Assembly (NCBI GenBank): GCA_021372785.1
Contig: JAJFTT010000032.1
Location: 1-59,428, forward strand
Source of the DNA: Negativicutes bacterium
GTDB lineage: Bacteria; Bacillota; JAAYKD01
Direction of reading: 5' to 3'
Length of the DNA: 59,428 bases
Shown here one piece after another: positions 9,245-18,647 of the stretch. Positions within the stretch are counted from its first letter, which is position 1; every line of letters starts with the position of its first letter. Under the pieces are notes generated by a model that had not been told where the DNA came from, ran no database searches, and saw only the letters and a list, made by a program, of their open reading frames with translations. The position numbers were made by a program, and so were the translations under genes.

Positions 9245-9273
9245 GAGATTTAATCTAAAAAGGAGTGATCATC

Positions 9274-9993
9274 ATGAAGAAGAGAACGCTTATCATAGCT
9301 ACAACCGTTATGCTCGTCTTGGCATCGGCGTTTGTTTTTCTAAATGCAAACGAAAATACTGAATATGACTGGATTGCAGCAGAAACCGCGATGGTTCGCA
9401 GTGATTTACTTACCAATCAAAAAACCATCGCCACCGTCAACGGAGTTGGGTTACCGGAACGCGAATTATCAAGAGCCGTCTTCAATATCGAAGTACTCTA
9501 CAAAGTAGAGCTACAAAAATATCGCAAATTGCTGGCAGCCGGTCAAATCACGCAGGCAGATTATCAGCAAAAAGCAGATGCGCTAACCAGGCAGAAGAAT
9601 GAAACCGATGTGAAAGAGAAACTGCTCGCAGAAATGATTGAAGACGAGATCTTTTATCAGGCGGCAGTCGAACGGGGATTCTCAGCCAGCGAAGCCGATG
9701 CAAAAGCCTACTATGAAAATGTTTCTTCCAAGCTGCCAGCGGAGCAAGTCGAGATTCTAAGCCAGTATGCCAAGGGTTTGGGGCTGACGTTCGAGGAATA
9801 TGCCCAGGAATATATTCTGCCACGCTATCAGGTAAAACTGACCATCGGCAAGCTGTTTAGCGGGCTGTTGGAAGAGTTGAAAGCGAAATACCCCAAGGAA
9901 GCAGTTGACAATCTTTATCTGCAGAATTCAAGTGAATACAAAGAACTTGTGAGTCAACTGAAAGAGAAAGCTGTGGTTGTGCGAAACGATTAG
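9274..9993 (+). CDS. Membrane-anchored SurA-N-like protein without a PPIase domain
   Basis: 239 residues from the ATG at 9274, eight bases after AAAAGGAG; the GTG at 9265 overlaps that site and is less likely. An N-terminal hydrophobic helix (TLIIATTVMLVLASAFVFLNA) is a signal anchor. The rest is helical and matches the SurA/PrsA N-terminal style: IATVNGVGLPERELSRAVFNIEV, then DVKEKLLAEMIEDEIFYQAAVERGFSASEADAKAYYE. No parvulin domain follows. It probably acts outside the membrane as a holdase-like or substrate-binding protein. The lipoprotein gene starts 12 bases downstream, so the two are likely co-transcribed. Confidence 0.65.
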   Translation: MKKRTLIIATTVMLVLASAFVFLNANENTEYDWIAAETAMVRSDLLTNQKTIATVNGVGLPERELSRAVFNIEVLYKVELQKYRKLLAAGQITQADYQQKADALTRQKNETDVKEKLLAEMIEDEIFYQAAVERGFSASEADAKAYYENVSSKLPAEQVEILSQYAKGLGLTFEEYAQEYILPRYQVKLTIGKLFSGLLEELKAKYPKEAVDNLYLQNSSEYKELVSQLKEKAVVVRND

Positions 9994-10005
9994 GAGGGGC
10001 ACTAC

Positions 10006-11781
10006 ATGAAAGGACATCACTCAAAGGTTTGGGCTGCTCTGCTGCTTTTTATTGCTATCTTGTTGTCCGGTTGTCAAACGATCAAATATCCGGATACGAT
10101 TGCGGATATGGTCAAATTATGGGAAGGAAACAAAAACGCGTTTGATGAGTTTGCCCAGCTGATTTTGGAGAATATCCCCGACAGCCAATCAACGCTGATG
10201 CTCAGTTACAACCAACCTCCGGGTAAATGGTCCTATTTCTATGATAAAGGAATCCCCGGCAAGGCAGATTTGAAAGAGCTGACAGAACTAACGGATGCGG
10301 AAAAAATCAAAGCATTCATCGATCAATATTCTGTGTATCAGGTCATTGCCGATCAAAAGCAAGTAGAGATTCATGTTTATAAAATGTCACTGGCTGACCA
10401 GCCGGGACATGGCAGTGAATATCCACCGGAGAATATGAAGTTCGTCCGTTTTTTCACCTATGCCGTTGAGGAACGATACGCCTCAGATCAGGAAGGTTAT
10501 CTGAGTGAACATTGGTTGGCTTCGCGGCCTCATGTTGATATTAAGGTTGGCGATGGGTTCACCACCTTAACGTATTCTGTGGAATCCTTACAAAAAAAAG
10601 GATATGAGTTGATTGAACCGGGCATAGAGCCAATATCCGAATTACCCTTCTTGTATCATGATAAAAAAACTTGGGAAGACACTGTTAGCACTGTAAGAAA
10701 CCATCCGGCAGATTATCTTTACGAAATGGATGGCGAACATTTGCTGATCCTTTATGAAAAAGACCGACAGTTGCAAGCCACGATCTACAACTGGAAAAGC
10801 CGGACAGAAGTGCAAACCGTCATTTTGGATTTACAGGGCGGATTCATCGCTGATTATCATGTAGAACGGCTGAACGAAAATACATTCGCTTATGCGGCGG
10901 CGATGGCGGAGGAGGAAGGCGCCGAAATCCTTTCGCTGCTCAGCATAGAGCAGAACGAAATCAAAGTCACTGTCGCCGGTGTCTTACCAGTGGCGGGACA
11001 ATGGACAAGAAAAGGGATAGCGATTAATGAAACACTCAGTGAAATGGCGTATATCGACGCAGCAGAAAACCGGATCGTCTGGGGGGATTGGTCTCCGGGT
11101 CAAGATTTTGTTGAACAAGGCAGTTTGGGCAGCGAAGAATTGGCTATCGATGCCTTGGGACACTTGGAGCAGCTTCAGATTTCAGCCAAACATACCCTCA
11201 CCTATACCTGGGGAGGCGCCATACCGGGCACAGACAATGAGCAGCTCTCCGGCTTTGGTGTCGTCAATCTGCTCAATGGTCAAGTGGTGCACACGCAAGG
11301 TAATGCGGGAGTGAATTTAACCCCCACAAAACATGGGGTATTACTTGGCGGGGGAGATGTTCAGTATGGCAATCGGTTTTCTGGTCCCGACTACGGTGGT
11401 CCGCCCTTACCGGAACACTATGAAGGAATCAATCACTATATTACTGAGGAAAACATCCGGGCCTTTGGACATTTCGAGTTCAGCAGTGAGAATCGGCAAT
11501 TTGTTCCCGGATATCATGAGCAATATATGGCCTTTCAATTGTTTGGCGAAAAATTATCCCATGTGACCAATTTCTACATCGCATGGTATGATTACCCGAA
11601 AGACAGCTGGGACAAAGATATTTGGGTCATCAAGGATACCGCAATTTTCATGGGTGCGCGCGGCCGCGATAGTACACGTCCCGATGCAACCTATACGATC
11701 AGCGATACCGGTAAAAGAATTTATGCTTTGGGATTTGGAGAGAAAGGAGAAACCGTTCTCAACATCATTGAAGTGAAATAG
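10006..11781 (+). CDS. Large lipoprotein of unknown function
   Basis: 591 residues starting at ATG after a GGAGGGGC site. The signal peptide ends in a lipobox (ILLSGCQ) with the modified cysteine at about residue 23, so it is attached to the outer face of the cytoplasmic membrane. The mature part is rich in beta strands with repeated aromatic residues and could contain propeller-like repeats (LLILYEKDRQLQATIYNWK, ENRIVWGDWSPGQD), but I recognise no family. It follows the SurA-N-like gene at 12 bases; together they may form an export or envelope-stress module. Confidence 0.75.
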   Translation: MKGHHSKVWAALLLFIAILLSGCQTIKYPDTIADMVKLWEGNKNAFDEFAQLILENIPDSQSTLMLSYNQPPGKWSYFYDKGIPGKADLKELTELTDAEKIKAFIDQYSVYQVIADQKQVEIHVYKMSLADQPGHGSEYPPENMKFVRFFTYAVEERYASDQEGYLSEHWLASRPHVDIKVGDGFTTLTYSVESLQKKGYELIEPGIEPISELPFLYHDKKTWEDTVSTVRNHPADYLYEMDGEHLLILYEKDRQLQATIYNWKSRTEVQTVILDLQGGFIADYHVERLNENTFAYAAAMAEEEGAEILSLLSIEQNEIKVTVAGVLPVAGQWTRKGIAINETLSEMAYIDAAENRIVWGDWSPGQDFVEQGSLGSEELAIDALGHLEQLQISAKHTLTYTWGGAIPGTDNEQLSGFGVVNLLNGQVVHTQGNAGVNLTPTKHGVLLGGGDVQYGNRFSGPDYGGPPLPEHYEGINHYITEENIRAFGHFEFSSENRQFVPGYHEQYMAFQLFGEKLSHVTNFYIAWYDYPKDSWDKDIWVIKDTAIFMGARGRDSTRPDATYTISDTGKRIYALGFGEKGETVLNIIEVK

Positions 11782-11797
11782 TAAAAATACGCCCAAT

Positions 11798-11841
11798 GAA
11801 CCTCATTCTGTCTTTTAGTATCGGATGATTGAGGTTCTTTT
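11798..11841 (+). terminator. Probable terminator after the lipoprotein gene
   Basis: GAACCTCA and TGAGGTTC pair across a loop of 24 bases, followed by TTTTAG. The loop is long and the T run short, so it is weaker than the other terminators here. Confidence 0.5.
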
Positions 11842-11901
11842 AGTGTAATCGTAGTAAGAGTCAAATGACAACGTGGTTACAAAAAAAGATAGAACCATAC
11901 T

Positions 11902-11943
11902 AAAAAAAGCAGACCGGGGCTACCGTTAAGCAGCTCCGGTCTG
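11902..11943 (-). terminator. Terminator of the EF-G-like gene
   Basis: On the minus strand CAGACCGG…CCGGTCTG with an inner GAGCTGC/GTAGCCC region is followed by CTTTTTTT. It lies 23 bases past the stop of the gene ending at 11967. Confidence 0.85.
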
Positions 11944-11966
11944 TATTCTTACGGTCTGATTTTAGT

Positions 11967-14051
11967 TTACTGCTCTTCATCCTCACTCTTAAAGGCAGCG
12001 ATGATGCCTTCAGCGATCATGGCAGGGATTTCCTCATAATGATCAAAACTCATTTTGAAGGATCCCCGTCCTTGCGTCATGGAGCGTAAATCGGTGGCAT
12101 AGCGGAACAACTCTGCTTGCGGCGCTTGCGCGCGAACCAATTGGCGGCCGCGGCCGATCGGTTCCATGCCGAGCACCCGGCCCCGTTTTTTATTCATATC
12201 GCCGATGATGTCTCCCATGTAATCATCCGGCACGGTCACTTCAATGTTCATAATCGGTTCCAAAAGAACCGGTTTTGCCAACGCGAAACCTTTTTTAAAG
12301 CCGATATGCGTAGCCAGCTTAAAAGCCATTTCCGAAGAGTCAACAGCATGATAAGAACCATCGACCAAGGCAACCCGAATATTGACCACAGGATAACCAG
12401 CTAAAACGCCTTTGGCCATGATTTCGGTTAAACCTTTTTCAACAGCCGGGATGTACTGACGCGGAACAGAACCGCCGAAGATCTTATCAACAAATTCGTA
12501 ACCGTCTTCTTTTGGCTCCATTTCCAGCCAAACATGACCGAACTGGCCTTTGCCGCCAGACTGCTTCTTATGTCGTCCTTCTACGCGCACCTTGCTGCGA
12601 ATCGTCTCACGATAAGGCAGTTTGAATTCTACGATTTGCACTTCAGCGCCGAATTTTTTGGCCAGGCGGCCGATCATCACATCAAGATGCAACTCGCCCA
12701 GACCTGAAATGACAATCTGTTTGGTTTCGGTATCTTTATGCATGCTGAAGGTGGGATCTTCTTCCGCCAGACGGGCAAGGCCAATGCCGATCTTATCTTC
12801 GTCACCCTTGGTTTTCGGTTCCACAGCCACGCTGAGACAGGGTTCCGGAAAATGAATGGGATCGATAAGCAGAGGGAATTCTTTATCTCCCAGCGTTTCA
12901 TTGGTTGTGGTATCCTGCAATTTTGCGATGGAGCCGATATCACCGGCGACCAACTCCATGACATTTTCCTGGCGTTTGCCTTTGGGAACAAAGAGGTTGC
13001 TGATCCGCTCATTGCGCCCTTTATTGACATTCCAAACATTGGAATCCGTTCTGATCGTACCGGAAAGAACCTTGAAAATTGTCAGTTTGCCAACAAAGGG
13101 ATCAGCCATCGTCTTAAAAACATGCACCGCCAAATGGCCGGCGGGATCCGCAGTCAATTCCACTTCCTGTTTGGTTTCGGCATGATGCGCTATGACCTTC
13201 GGCATATCGGTCGGAGCCGGCAAATACTCCACAATAAAGTCCATGATGGGTGCGGCGCCGATGTTTTTCGCGCCGGAAGAGCAAGCGACCGGTATAAATT
13301 TATCTGTAATGATACCTGTTTTGATTGCGTTCTTGAGTTGCTCCTCCGCAATTTCCGCACCGTCCAAATACATCATCATTAATTCATCGTCAGCTTCCAC
13401 CGCTGATTCGATTAACAGGTCGCGATAGCGTTCCACTTCGTCCGCCATACCGGCAGGGATTTCTTCTTCTTTGCAATTTTTCCCGCCGGCATCGGTATAA
13501 CGATAGGCTTTTTTGGTGATCAGGTTGACGATGCCGCTGAAGTTCGCCTGGGAACCAATCGGGATTAATACAGGAGCCACTCTGGTGCCAAATGCGCTGC
13601 GCAGACTTTCAAATGCTTTTTCATAGTTCGCATTTTCTCTGTCCATACGATTGACCACAACCATCCGCGGTAGATGGCGATCCTCGGCATGTTCCCATAC
13701 AATCTCTGTGCCCACTTCAACACCGGAAACTGCATCTACTAAAATAACGGCGGTATCCACCACATGCATGGCGGCAACGACCTCGCCGATAAAGTCTAAA
13801 TATCCAGGCGTATCCAGCAAATTGATTTTATAATTCTTCCATTCAATGGGAACAATGGAAGTATTGATGGTCATTTGACGCTTGATTTCTTCCGCTTCAA
13901 AGTCCATAAAGCTGGAACCATCGGTGGTTTTCCCCATCCGATCTGTCACACCTGCTGTATAGAGCATTGCCTCCGCTAAAGTTGTCTTGCCTGCACCACC
14001 ATGGGAAAAAAGTCCTATGTTACGAATTTTGTCTGCAGAATAATTTTTCAC
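11967..14051 (-). CDS. Elongation factor G-like GTPase (EF-G paralogue)
   Basis: 694 residues with all EF-G domains. The G1 motif is SHGGAGKTT, G3 is DTPGYLDF and G4 is NRMD, then the domain II segment VFKTMADPFVGKLTIFKVLSGTI, and domains III-V ending …LRSMTQGRGSFKMSFDHYEEIP. The first motif departs from the AHIDAGKTT of canonical fusA and is typical of the second, EF-G-like group found beside a true EF-G in many Bacillota and Actinobacteria. The function of this group is not settled (ribosome-associated GTPase). It starts with GTG, seven bases after GAGGAGG. It is not in a str operon, which supports the paralogue reading. Confidence 0.9.
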   Translation of the reverse strand: MKNYSADKIRNIGLFSHGGAGKTTLAEAMLYTAGVTDRMGKTTDGSSFMDFEAEEIKRQMTINTSIVPIEWKNYKINLLDTPGYLDFIGEVVAAMHVVDTAVILVDAVSGVEVGTEIVWEHAEDRHLPRMVVVNRMDRENANYEKAFESLRSAFGTRVAPVLIPIGSQANFSGIVNLITKKAYRYTDAGGKNCKEEEIPAGMADEVERYRDLLIESAVEADDELMMMYLDGAEIAEEQLKNAIKTGIITDKFIPVACSSGAKNIGAAPIMDFIVEYLPAPTDMPKVIAHHAETKQEVELTADPAGHLAVHVFKTMADPFVGKLTIFKVLSGTIRTDSNVWNVNKGRNERISNLFVPKGKRQENVMELVAGDIGSIAKLQDTTTNETLGDKEFPLLIDPIHFPEPCLSVAVEPKTKGDEDKIGIGLARLAEEDPTFSMHKDTETKQIVISGLGELHLDVMIGRLAKKFGAEVQIVEFKLPYRETIRSKVRVEGRHKKQSGGKGQFGHVWLEMEPKEDGYEFVDKIFGGSVPRQYIPAVEKGLTEIMAKGVLAGYPVVNIRVALVDGSYHAVDSSEMAFKLATHIGFKKGFALAKPVLLEPIMNIEVTVPDDYMGDIIGDMNKKRGRVLGMEPIGRGRQLVRAQAPQAELFRYATDLRSMTQGRGSFKMSFDHYEEIPAMIAEGIIAAFKSEDEEQ

Positions 14052-14262
14052 GCATGTTCCTCCTCGCTTGCTTTACGGATCTTGTCTCTGATATACGGCA
14101 CTTTTACTCGTATTGGTATGTTATTCGAGCAGCAAATACATTTGTCCTTCTGTTACAGATAATATGAATCCGCTTATTTTAGCCCGATCGCTTTCTATAA
14201 GGTTATTTATATTTGATTATGCAGGCAGGACAATACCGTAAAAAAACCGAATCTGTCTGATA

Positions 14263-14292
14263 GCAATGAGCAAAGCACGCCTTGCTCATTGC
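14263..14292 (+). other. Perfect 11-bp hairpin in the yedF leader
   Basis: GCAATGAGCAA and TTGCTCATTGC enclose an 8-base loop and end 26 bases before the yedF start. The 3' flank is GCGCAAATAAAAAATG, without a T run, so it is not a standard terminator. It could be a regulatory fold, a protein site or an mRNA-stabilising hairpin. Confidence 0.6.
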
Positions 14293-14318
14293 GCAAATAA
14301 AAAATGAGGTGACGGAAC

Positions 14319-14921
14319 ATGAACCTGATTACCATCGACAATTGCGGTCTCGCTTGCCCGCAACCGGTGATCAACACAAAAAAAGCATTGGACAGCCTCT
14401 CAGCCGGACAAAGTTTGATCAGCATTGTTGACAATGCTGCTGCCAAAGAAAATGTCACCCGGTTTGCTATAAACAACGGCTGTACAGTCAATGTGGAAGA
14501 AAAAAACGGCATCTATTCTCTGACTCTGACCAAGAGCAAAAGCATGCCGGCTGCAGCAGCCCCTCCGGCAGAAATCCCCAGTACCGGCGGCAAAGTGATT
14601 TTTGTGCGCAGCAATCGGCTGGGAACGGGCAGCGATGAGCTTGGCAGCCTCTTGATCAAATCTTTTTTCTATGCGGTCAGTCAAACAGCGGACTACTTGC
14701 CGGCAAAAATCGTTCTGATCAACAGCGGCGTAAAACTAGCGGTCACAGATTCACCCGTATTGCAAGATCTGCAAGCCTTGGCGGCAGCCGGTGTGGAAGT
14801 GTTGGCCTGCGGTACCTGTCTTGATTTTTACGGACTCAAAGATCAGCTTGCTGTCGGGCAGATCTCCAATATGTACAGCATCTATGAAGTCCTGGCCGGC
14901 CATGCTGTGCTCACCCTCTAA
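14319..14921 (+). CDS. yedF: Selenium metabolism-associated protein YedF
   Basis: 200 residues. The N-terminal TusA-like domain (about 1-70) carries the cysteine motif CGLACPQPV; the C-terminal part (about 88-200) is a DsrE-like fold with VIFVRSNRLGTGSDELGSLLIKSF and the ACGTCLDFYG cysteine pair. This two-domain form is found mostly in genomes with selenium use, where a role in selenium or sulfur delivery is assumed but not proved. No selD, selA or selB lies in the window. GAGGTG precedes the start. The metallophosphoesterase gene follows at 14 bases. Confidence 0.85.
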   Translation: MNLITIDNCGLACPQPVINTKKALDSLSAGQSLISIVDNAAAKENVTRFAINNGCTVNVEEKNGIYSLTLTKSKSMPAAAAPPAEIPSTGGKVIFVRSNRLGTGSDELGSLLIKSFFYAVSQTADYLPAKIVLINSGVKLAVTDSPVLQDLQALAAAGVEVLACGTCLDFYGLKDQLAVGQISNMYSIYEVLAGHAVLTL

Positions 14922-14935
14922 GCCGCTTCATAAAA

Positions 14936-16099
14936 ATGAAAAGAAAGAGAACGAAAATGCAGTCATTCATGTCAATTTTAGCTCCGCTGGCTTTGGGATA
15001 TTATCTCGGTTTACAGGCTTTGTCTTGTTGGAAAGGGCTCCTGCCCGGCAACACCAGAATCATTTACTGGCTGATTTACTGGTCTCTGACACTGTTGCCC
15101 TGGCTGCTGCAAACTTTTGGCGGCACGGTCTCCAGCGAGCTCGCCGAATACGGCAGCCGTCTCGCTTTCACTCAGCTGATTTTCTATGCTGCCCTGTTTT
15201 GCTTCAGCTTATTGTTGAAGTTACTGCGTCTCATTCTTGTCAATGGACTTGGTTTGAGCGGGCTTGCCCACGCTACTTTCTTACCCTTCTGGCCATTTTT
15301 GGTCATTGCGCTCTCTCTGGCTGTCTGCTTCTTTGGCTACAACACAGCCAGAACCTATGCAGTCACACCCTATCAGATCAGCTTAACAGGCACGGCGGCG
15401 GCTGAGTATAAAATCGCCGCCATCTCCGATCTGCATCTGGGCAGCGTCCATCAACGAGCCGATTTAAAAAAGATGATTGCTGCCGTCAATGCGCTGGATG
15501 CCGACCTCGTTTTAATTCTGGGGGATATTCTGCACGATGATTACGCTCCCTTTCGGGATCACCAAATGGCAGAAGAGTTTCGGAATTTAACCGCTCCTTA
15601 TGGTGTGTACGCTGTTCTCGGTAATCACGACGCCTACGCCAATCGCGAGACAGAATTAATGGCCGAATTGACAGCGGCCGGTATCACGATGCTGCAGGAT
15701 CAAGCGCTGGTGATTGACGATCATTTTGTTTTGGCCGGACGCAAGGATCGCGCCGGCATGCGCAGCAGAACAACCAGTGCACGCGCCGCCTTACCGGAAC
15801 TGCTGCAGGACCTGCCCGTCGATTTACCCGTCGTTCTGATGGATCATCAGCCGCGCGATCTGCAGGCAATTGCCGCGGACCAAGAAGTTGATCTGCAGCT
15901 CAGCGGCCACACCCATGCAGGTCAATTCTGGCCGGTAACCTGGGTTACCGACCACATTTATGAACTGAATTACGGTTACCGGCAGATCGCCGCAACGCAA
16001 TTTATTGTCACAAGCGGCATCGGCACTTGGGGACCGGCGTTTCGCCTGGGAAGCGTCAGCGAAATTGCCTTAATCACCTTGACCATCACAGCAAAATAG
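14936..16099 (+). CDS. Membrane-bound metallophosphoesterase
   Basis: 387 residues; ATG codons at 14936 and 14957 are both possible. The first 140 residues hold about four membrane helices (SILAPLALGYYLGLQ; IIYWLIYWSLTLLPWLL; LIFYAALFCFSLLLKLLRLILV; FWPFLVIALSLAVCFFGY). The catalytic domain shows the calcineurin-like metal motifs in order: SDLHLGS, GDILHD, GNHDAY, the histidine in MDHQP, and SGHTHAGQ. This matches YkuE-type phosphoesterases; the substrate is unknown (lipid or cell-wall precursors are possible). All metal ligands are present. Confidence 0.9.
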   Translation: MKRKRTKMQSFMSILAPLALGYYLGLQALSCWKGLLPGNTRIIYWLIYWSLTLLPWLLQTFGGTVSSELAEYGSRLAFTQLIFYAALFCFSLLLKLLRLILVNGLGLSGLAHATFLPFWPFLVIALSLAVCFFGYNTARTYAVTPYQISLTGTAAAEYKIAAISDLHLGSVHQRADLKKMIAAVNALDADLVLILGDILHDDYAPFRDHQMAEEFRNLTAPYGVYAVLGNHDAYANRETELMAELTAAGITMLQDQALVIDDHFVLAGRKDRAGMRSRTTSARAALPELLQDLPVDLPVVLMDHQPRDLQAIAADQEVDLQLSGHTHAGQFWPVTWVTDHIYELNYGYRQIAATQFIVTSGIGTWGPAFRLGSVSEIALITLTITAK

Positions 16100-16150
16100 T
16101 ACATCAATTCAATCAGCACATTCGGTTCTCATTTCCGGATCATGCATTTT

Positions 16151-16180
16151 GGGGGGCGAAGGAACTTCGCTCCCCTTTCG
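16151..16180 (+). terminator. Terminator after the metallophosphoesterase gene
   Basis: GGGG(G)GCGAAG-GAA-CTTCGC(T)CCCC hairpin followed by TTTCG. GC-rich with a short T run; it probably separates yedF-phosphoesterase from the amidohydrolase array. Confidence 0.65.
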
Positions 16181-16296
16181 CGAATTGTGCCCCTGAGATC
16201 GCAGGATGACGGTTTCATGCATTCTGCCCGGTCAATCCGAAAACGGCACTGCTCTTATTATAAGATCATGCCAATCCGAAGAAGGAGGTCTGCTTT

Positions 16297-17445
16297 TTGA
16301 AAGCGATTGTCAACGGAACACTCTATACTATGGTCAACGGTATCATCGAAAACGGTACGATTCTGATCGACGCAGGCAAAATTATCGCCATTGGTAAAAA
16401 CATTACCCTGCCGGAAGGTAGCGAAATCATCTCAGCCAAAGGTTGCACGGTTCTGCCTGGCCTGATCGATGCCGACTGCAAAGTGGGTATTTTTGAAGAA
16501 GGTCAGGGCCCCATTGGAAATGATACCAACGAACCTGTTTCCTTGGGAGCCGAATTCCGTGCTTCCGATGCTACCTGGTGGGAAGATGTGGCTTTTGATG
16601 ATTGCCGCAAAGCCGGAATTACCGCTTTGTCCATCGGTCCCGGCAGCGCTAACCTGATCAACGGTCAGAGCTTTGTCACCAAGACAGCGCCGGGTGTGAT
16701 CGATCATCAGATTGTGCGCGCCTTTGCCGGTTTAAAAATCAATATCTGCGGCACCAAAAGTAATCAGCATGACCGCACCATGGATATCGCCTCTCTGCAG
16801 GCTCAATTGCAAAAAGCCAAAGAATTGGCCGCCAAGAATCAAAAGCAAATCGAAAAGGGAGAGGCTCCGGAAGAAAATTTGAAACTGGATCCTCTGATTG
16901 CCTTGCTCAATGGCAGCAACTTTGCCCGCATCAATGTATTTGCCAACCACGACATTTTCAACGCGCTCGAACTGGCCAAGGTCTGGGGTTTCCCTCTGGT
17001 TTTAGAACGCTGCTACGAAGGTCATCTTGCACTGGAAGAAATCGTCGCCTCCGGCTGCAGTGTGATTGCCGGCCCCACATTCATCAACCGGGTGGGCAGC
17101 GCAAAGAACTTGTCCCTCAAGATGCCGGGCGTTCTGGCCAAAGCCGGTGTCAAAGTCGCTCTCTGCAGTGATCATCCCACCCTGCCCAGTGAAAATTTGG
17201 CCACACAGGCGGCGCTTTGCTGCCGGGATGGCATGCCGGAAGAATTGGCGCTGCAAGCCATCACCTCGGTGGCTGCCGAAATCTTAGGCGTAGCCGAGCG
17301 AATCGGCTCTCTGGCAGTCGGTAAAGATGCCGATCTCGCCATTTTCAGCGGACATCCTTTCAAAACCGCAACGCAGTGTCTGGCTACGCTGATCAACGGT
17401 GAATTTGTTTACCAGGCAGAAAAAGGCGGTGCATGTTCATGCTAG
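16297..17445 (+). CDS. Degenerate COG1228-type amidohydrolase paralogue 1 (metal ligands lost)
   Basis: 382 residues; TTG start eight bases after AGGAGG. It has the amidohydrolase frame: a beta-sandwich N-terminus (VNGTLYTMVNGIIENGTILI), PGLID at the first barrel strand and the C-terminal IGSLAVGKDADLAIFSGHP. Where active relatives have HxH it has DADCK; the GENPK lysine block is missing; HAHRADDI is replaced by VFANHDIFNAL and IEH by LERCYEGH. Only the SDHP near the last ligand remains. It is therefore probably not a hydrolase and may be a structural or regulatory partner of the next gene, with which it overlaps. First of four co-directional paralogues. Confidence 0.85.
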   Translation: MKAIVNGTLYTMVNGIIENGTILIDAGKIIAIGKNITLPEGSEIISAKGCTVLPGLIDADCKVGIFEEGQGPIGNDTNEPVSLGAEFRASDATWWEDVAFDDCRKAGITALSIGPGSANLINGQSFVTKTAPGVIDHQIVRAFAGLKINICGTKSNQHDRTMDIASLQAQLQKAKELAAKNQKQIEKGEAPEENLKLDPLIALLNGSNFARINVFANHDIFNALELAKVWGFPLVLERCYEGHLALEEIVASGCSVIAGPTFINRVGSAKNLSLKMPGVLAKAGVKVALCSDHPTLPSENLATQAALCCRDGMPEELALQAITSVAAEILGVAERIGSLAVGKDADLAIFSGHPFKTATQCLATLINGEFVYQAEKGGACSC

Positions 17446-18635
17446 CAATTACCAATGCGACTCTGGTTACGATTTCCGGTCCGATCATAAAAAAGGGAAC
17501 GATCATCCTCGACGGCGGTAAAATCGTCGCAGTGGGAAAAGACCTGACGATTCCGTCTGAAGCAGAAGTCATCGACGCGGAAGGCAAATATGTCATGCCG
17601 GGTCTTGTGGAAGCGCACTGCCATATCGGTGTGATGGATTTCGATCGCAATGACGATGACAATCAGTTTGATGCGGACGGTGCGCCCAATGGCAGCGCCG
17701 GTTTCGGTCCGGCCGTTACACCGGAATTAATGAGTTATTATAGCTTCAACCCGCGTCATGTACAGGTGAAGCAGTCTCTGGCAGCCGGTGTCACAACCAT
17801 GCTGACCCGTCCGGGTTCCGGTAAGATCATCTCCGGCATGGGTATGGTGGTAAAAACCTACGGCAAAAACCGCAAAGAAATGGTTCTGCTCAATCCGGCA
17901 GAGGTCAAGATGGCGTTGGGTGAAAATCCCAAGCATAACTTTGGCTCCCGCAATCAGTCTCCTTCCACCCGTATGGGCAGCGGCGCCCTGCTGCGTGATG
18001 CGTTCATCAAAGCGAAAGCGTATATGGCCAAACGGGAAAAAGATCCCGAAACTCCGCTCAATTTCCAAATGGAACCTCTGGTCAAATTGCTGAAAGGCGA
18101 ATTGGTGGCGCATGTGCATGCTCATCGCGCCGATGATATCATGATGGCCCTGCGCGCTTCCGATGAGTTCGGTTTCAAATTAACCATTGAACATGCTTCC
18201 GAGGCACATCTGCTGCTGGATGAACTGAAAAAGCGCAACGTCCCCTGCATCCTCGGTCCCTCCATGGCTCGCACGAAAGTCGAAACCGCCCGCAAGGATT
18301 TTGCTTCTGCCGGCATTTTGGAACGAGCCGGGATCAAAGTCTGCATTACCACCGATGCCGGTGTGGTGCCGCAGGAATATTTACGCACCTGCGTCTGCCT
18401 CTGCCACCGTGCCGGCATGAGCGAAGCGGGTGCACTGCGTGCCATGACACTGACCTCCGCCGAAATCATTGGTGTAGCCGACCGTCTCGGTTCTCTGGAT
18501 GTCGGTAAAGACGCCGACGTTTTGGTGCTGAACGGCCATCCTCTGGAATTGATGTCGCAGGTTGAACAGGTTTATGTCAATGGCAGACTCGCTTTTGACA
18601 TTGATCGGGATAAAGAAGCTTGGGAGATGGCTTAA
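17439..18635 (+). CDS. COG1228-type amidohydrolase paralogue 2 (intact metal site)
   Basis: 398 residues from the ATG at 17439, nine bases after the AAAGGCGG site; an ATG at 17433 is less well spaced. It overlaps the upstream gene by 7 bases. The metal-site blocks are all present: PGLVEAHCHIG (HxH), VKMALGENPKH (likely bridging lysine), VAHVHAHRADD, IEHASEAHLL and TTDAGVV. C-terminus IGVADRLGSLDVGKDADVLVLNGHP. The family includes imidazolonepropionase and Zn-dependent Xaa-Arg/Pro dipeptidases; substrate cannot be read from sequence. Co-expression with the degenerate paralogue 1 suggests a hetero-oligomer. Confidence 0.88.
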   Translation: MLAITNATLVTISGPIIKKGTIILDGGKIVAVGKDLTIPSEAEVIDAEGKYVMPGLVEAHCHIGVMDFDRNDDDNQFDADGAPNGSAGFGPAVTPELMSYYSFNPRHVQVKQSLAAGVTTMLTRPGSGKIISGMGMVVKTYGKNRKEMVLLNPAEVKMALGENPKHNFGSRNQSPSTRMGSGALLRDAFIKAKAYMAKREKDPETPLNFQMEPLVKLLKGELVAHVHAHRADDIMMALRASDEFGFKLTIEHASEAHLLLDELKKRNVPCILGPSMARTKVETARKDFASAGILERAGIKVCITTDAGVVPQEYLRTCVCLCHRAGMSEAGALRAMTLTSAEIIGVADRLGSLDVGKDADVLVLNGHPLELMSQVEQVYVNGRLAFDIDRDKEAWEMA

Positions 18636-18647
18636 GGAGTGATTATG

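Noticed and set aside
14319-14921. Selenocysteine use in yedF
   Set aside because: No in-frame TGA is present and the cysteines are encoded normally.
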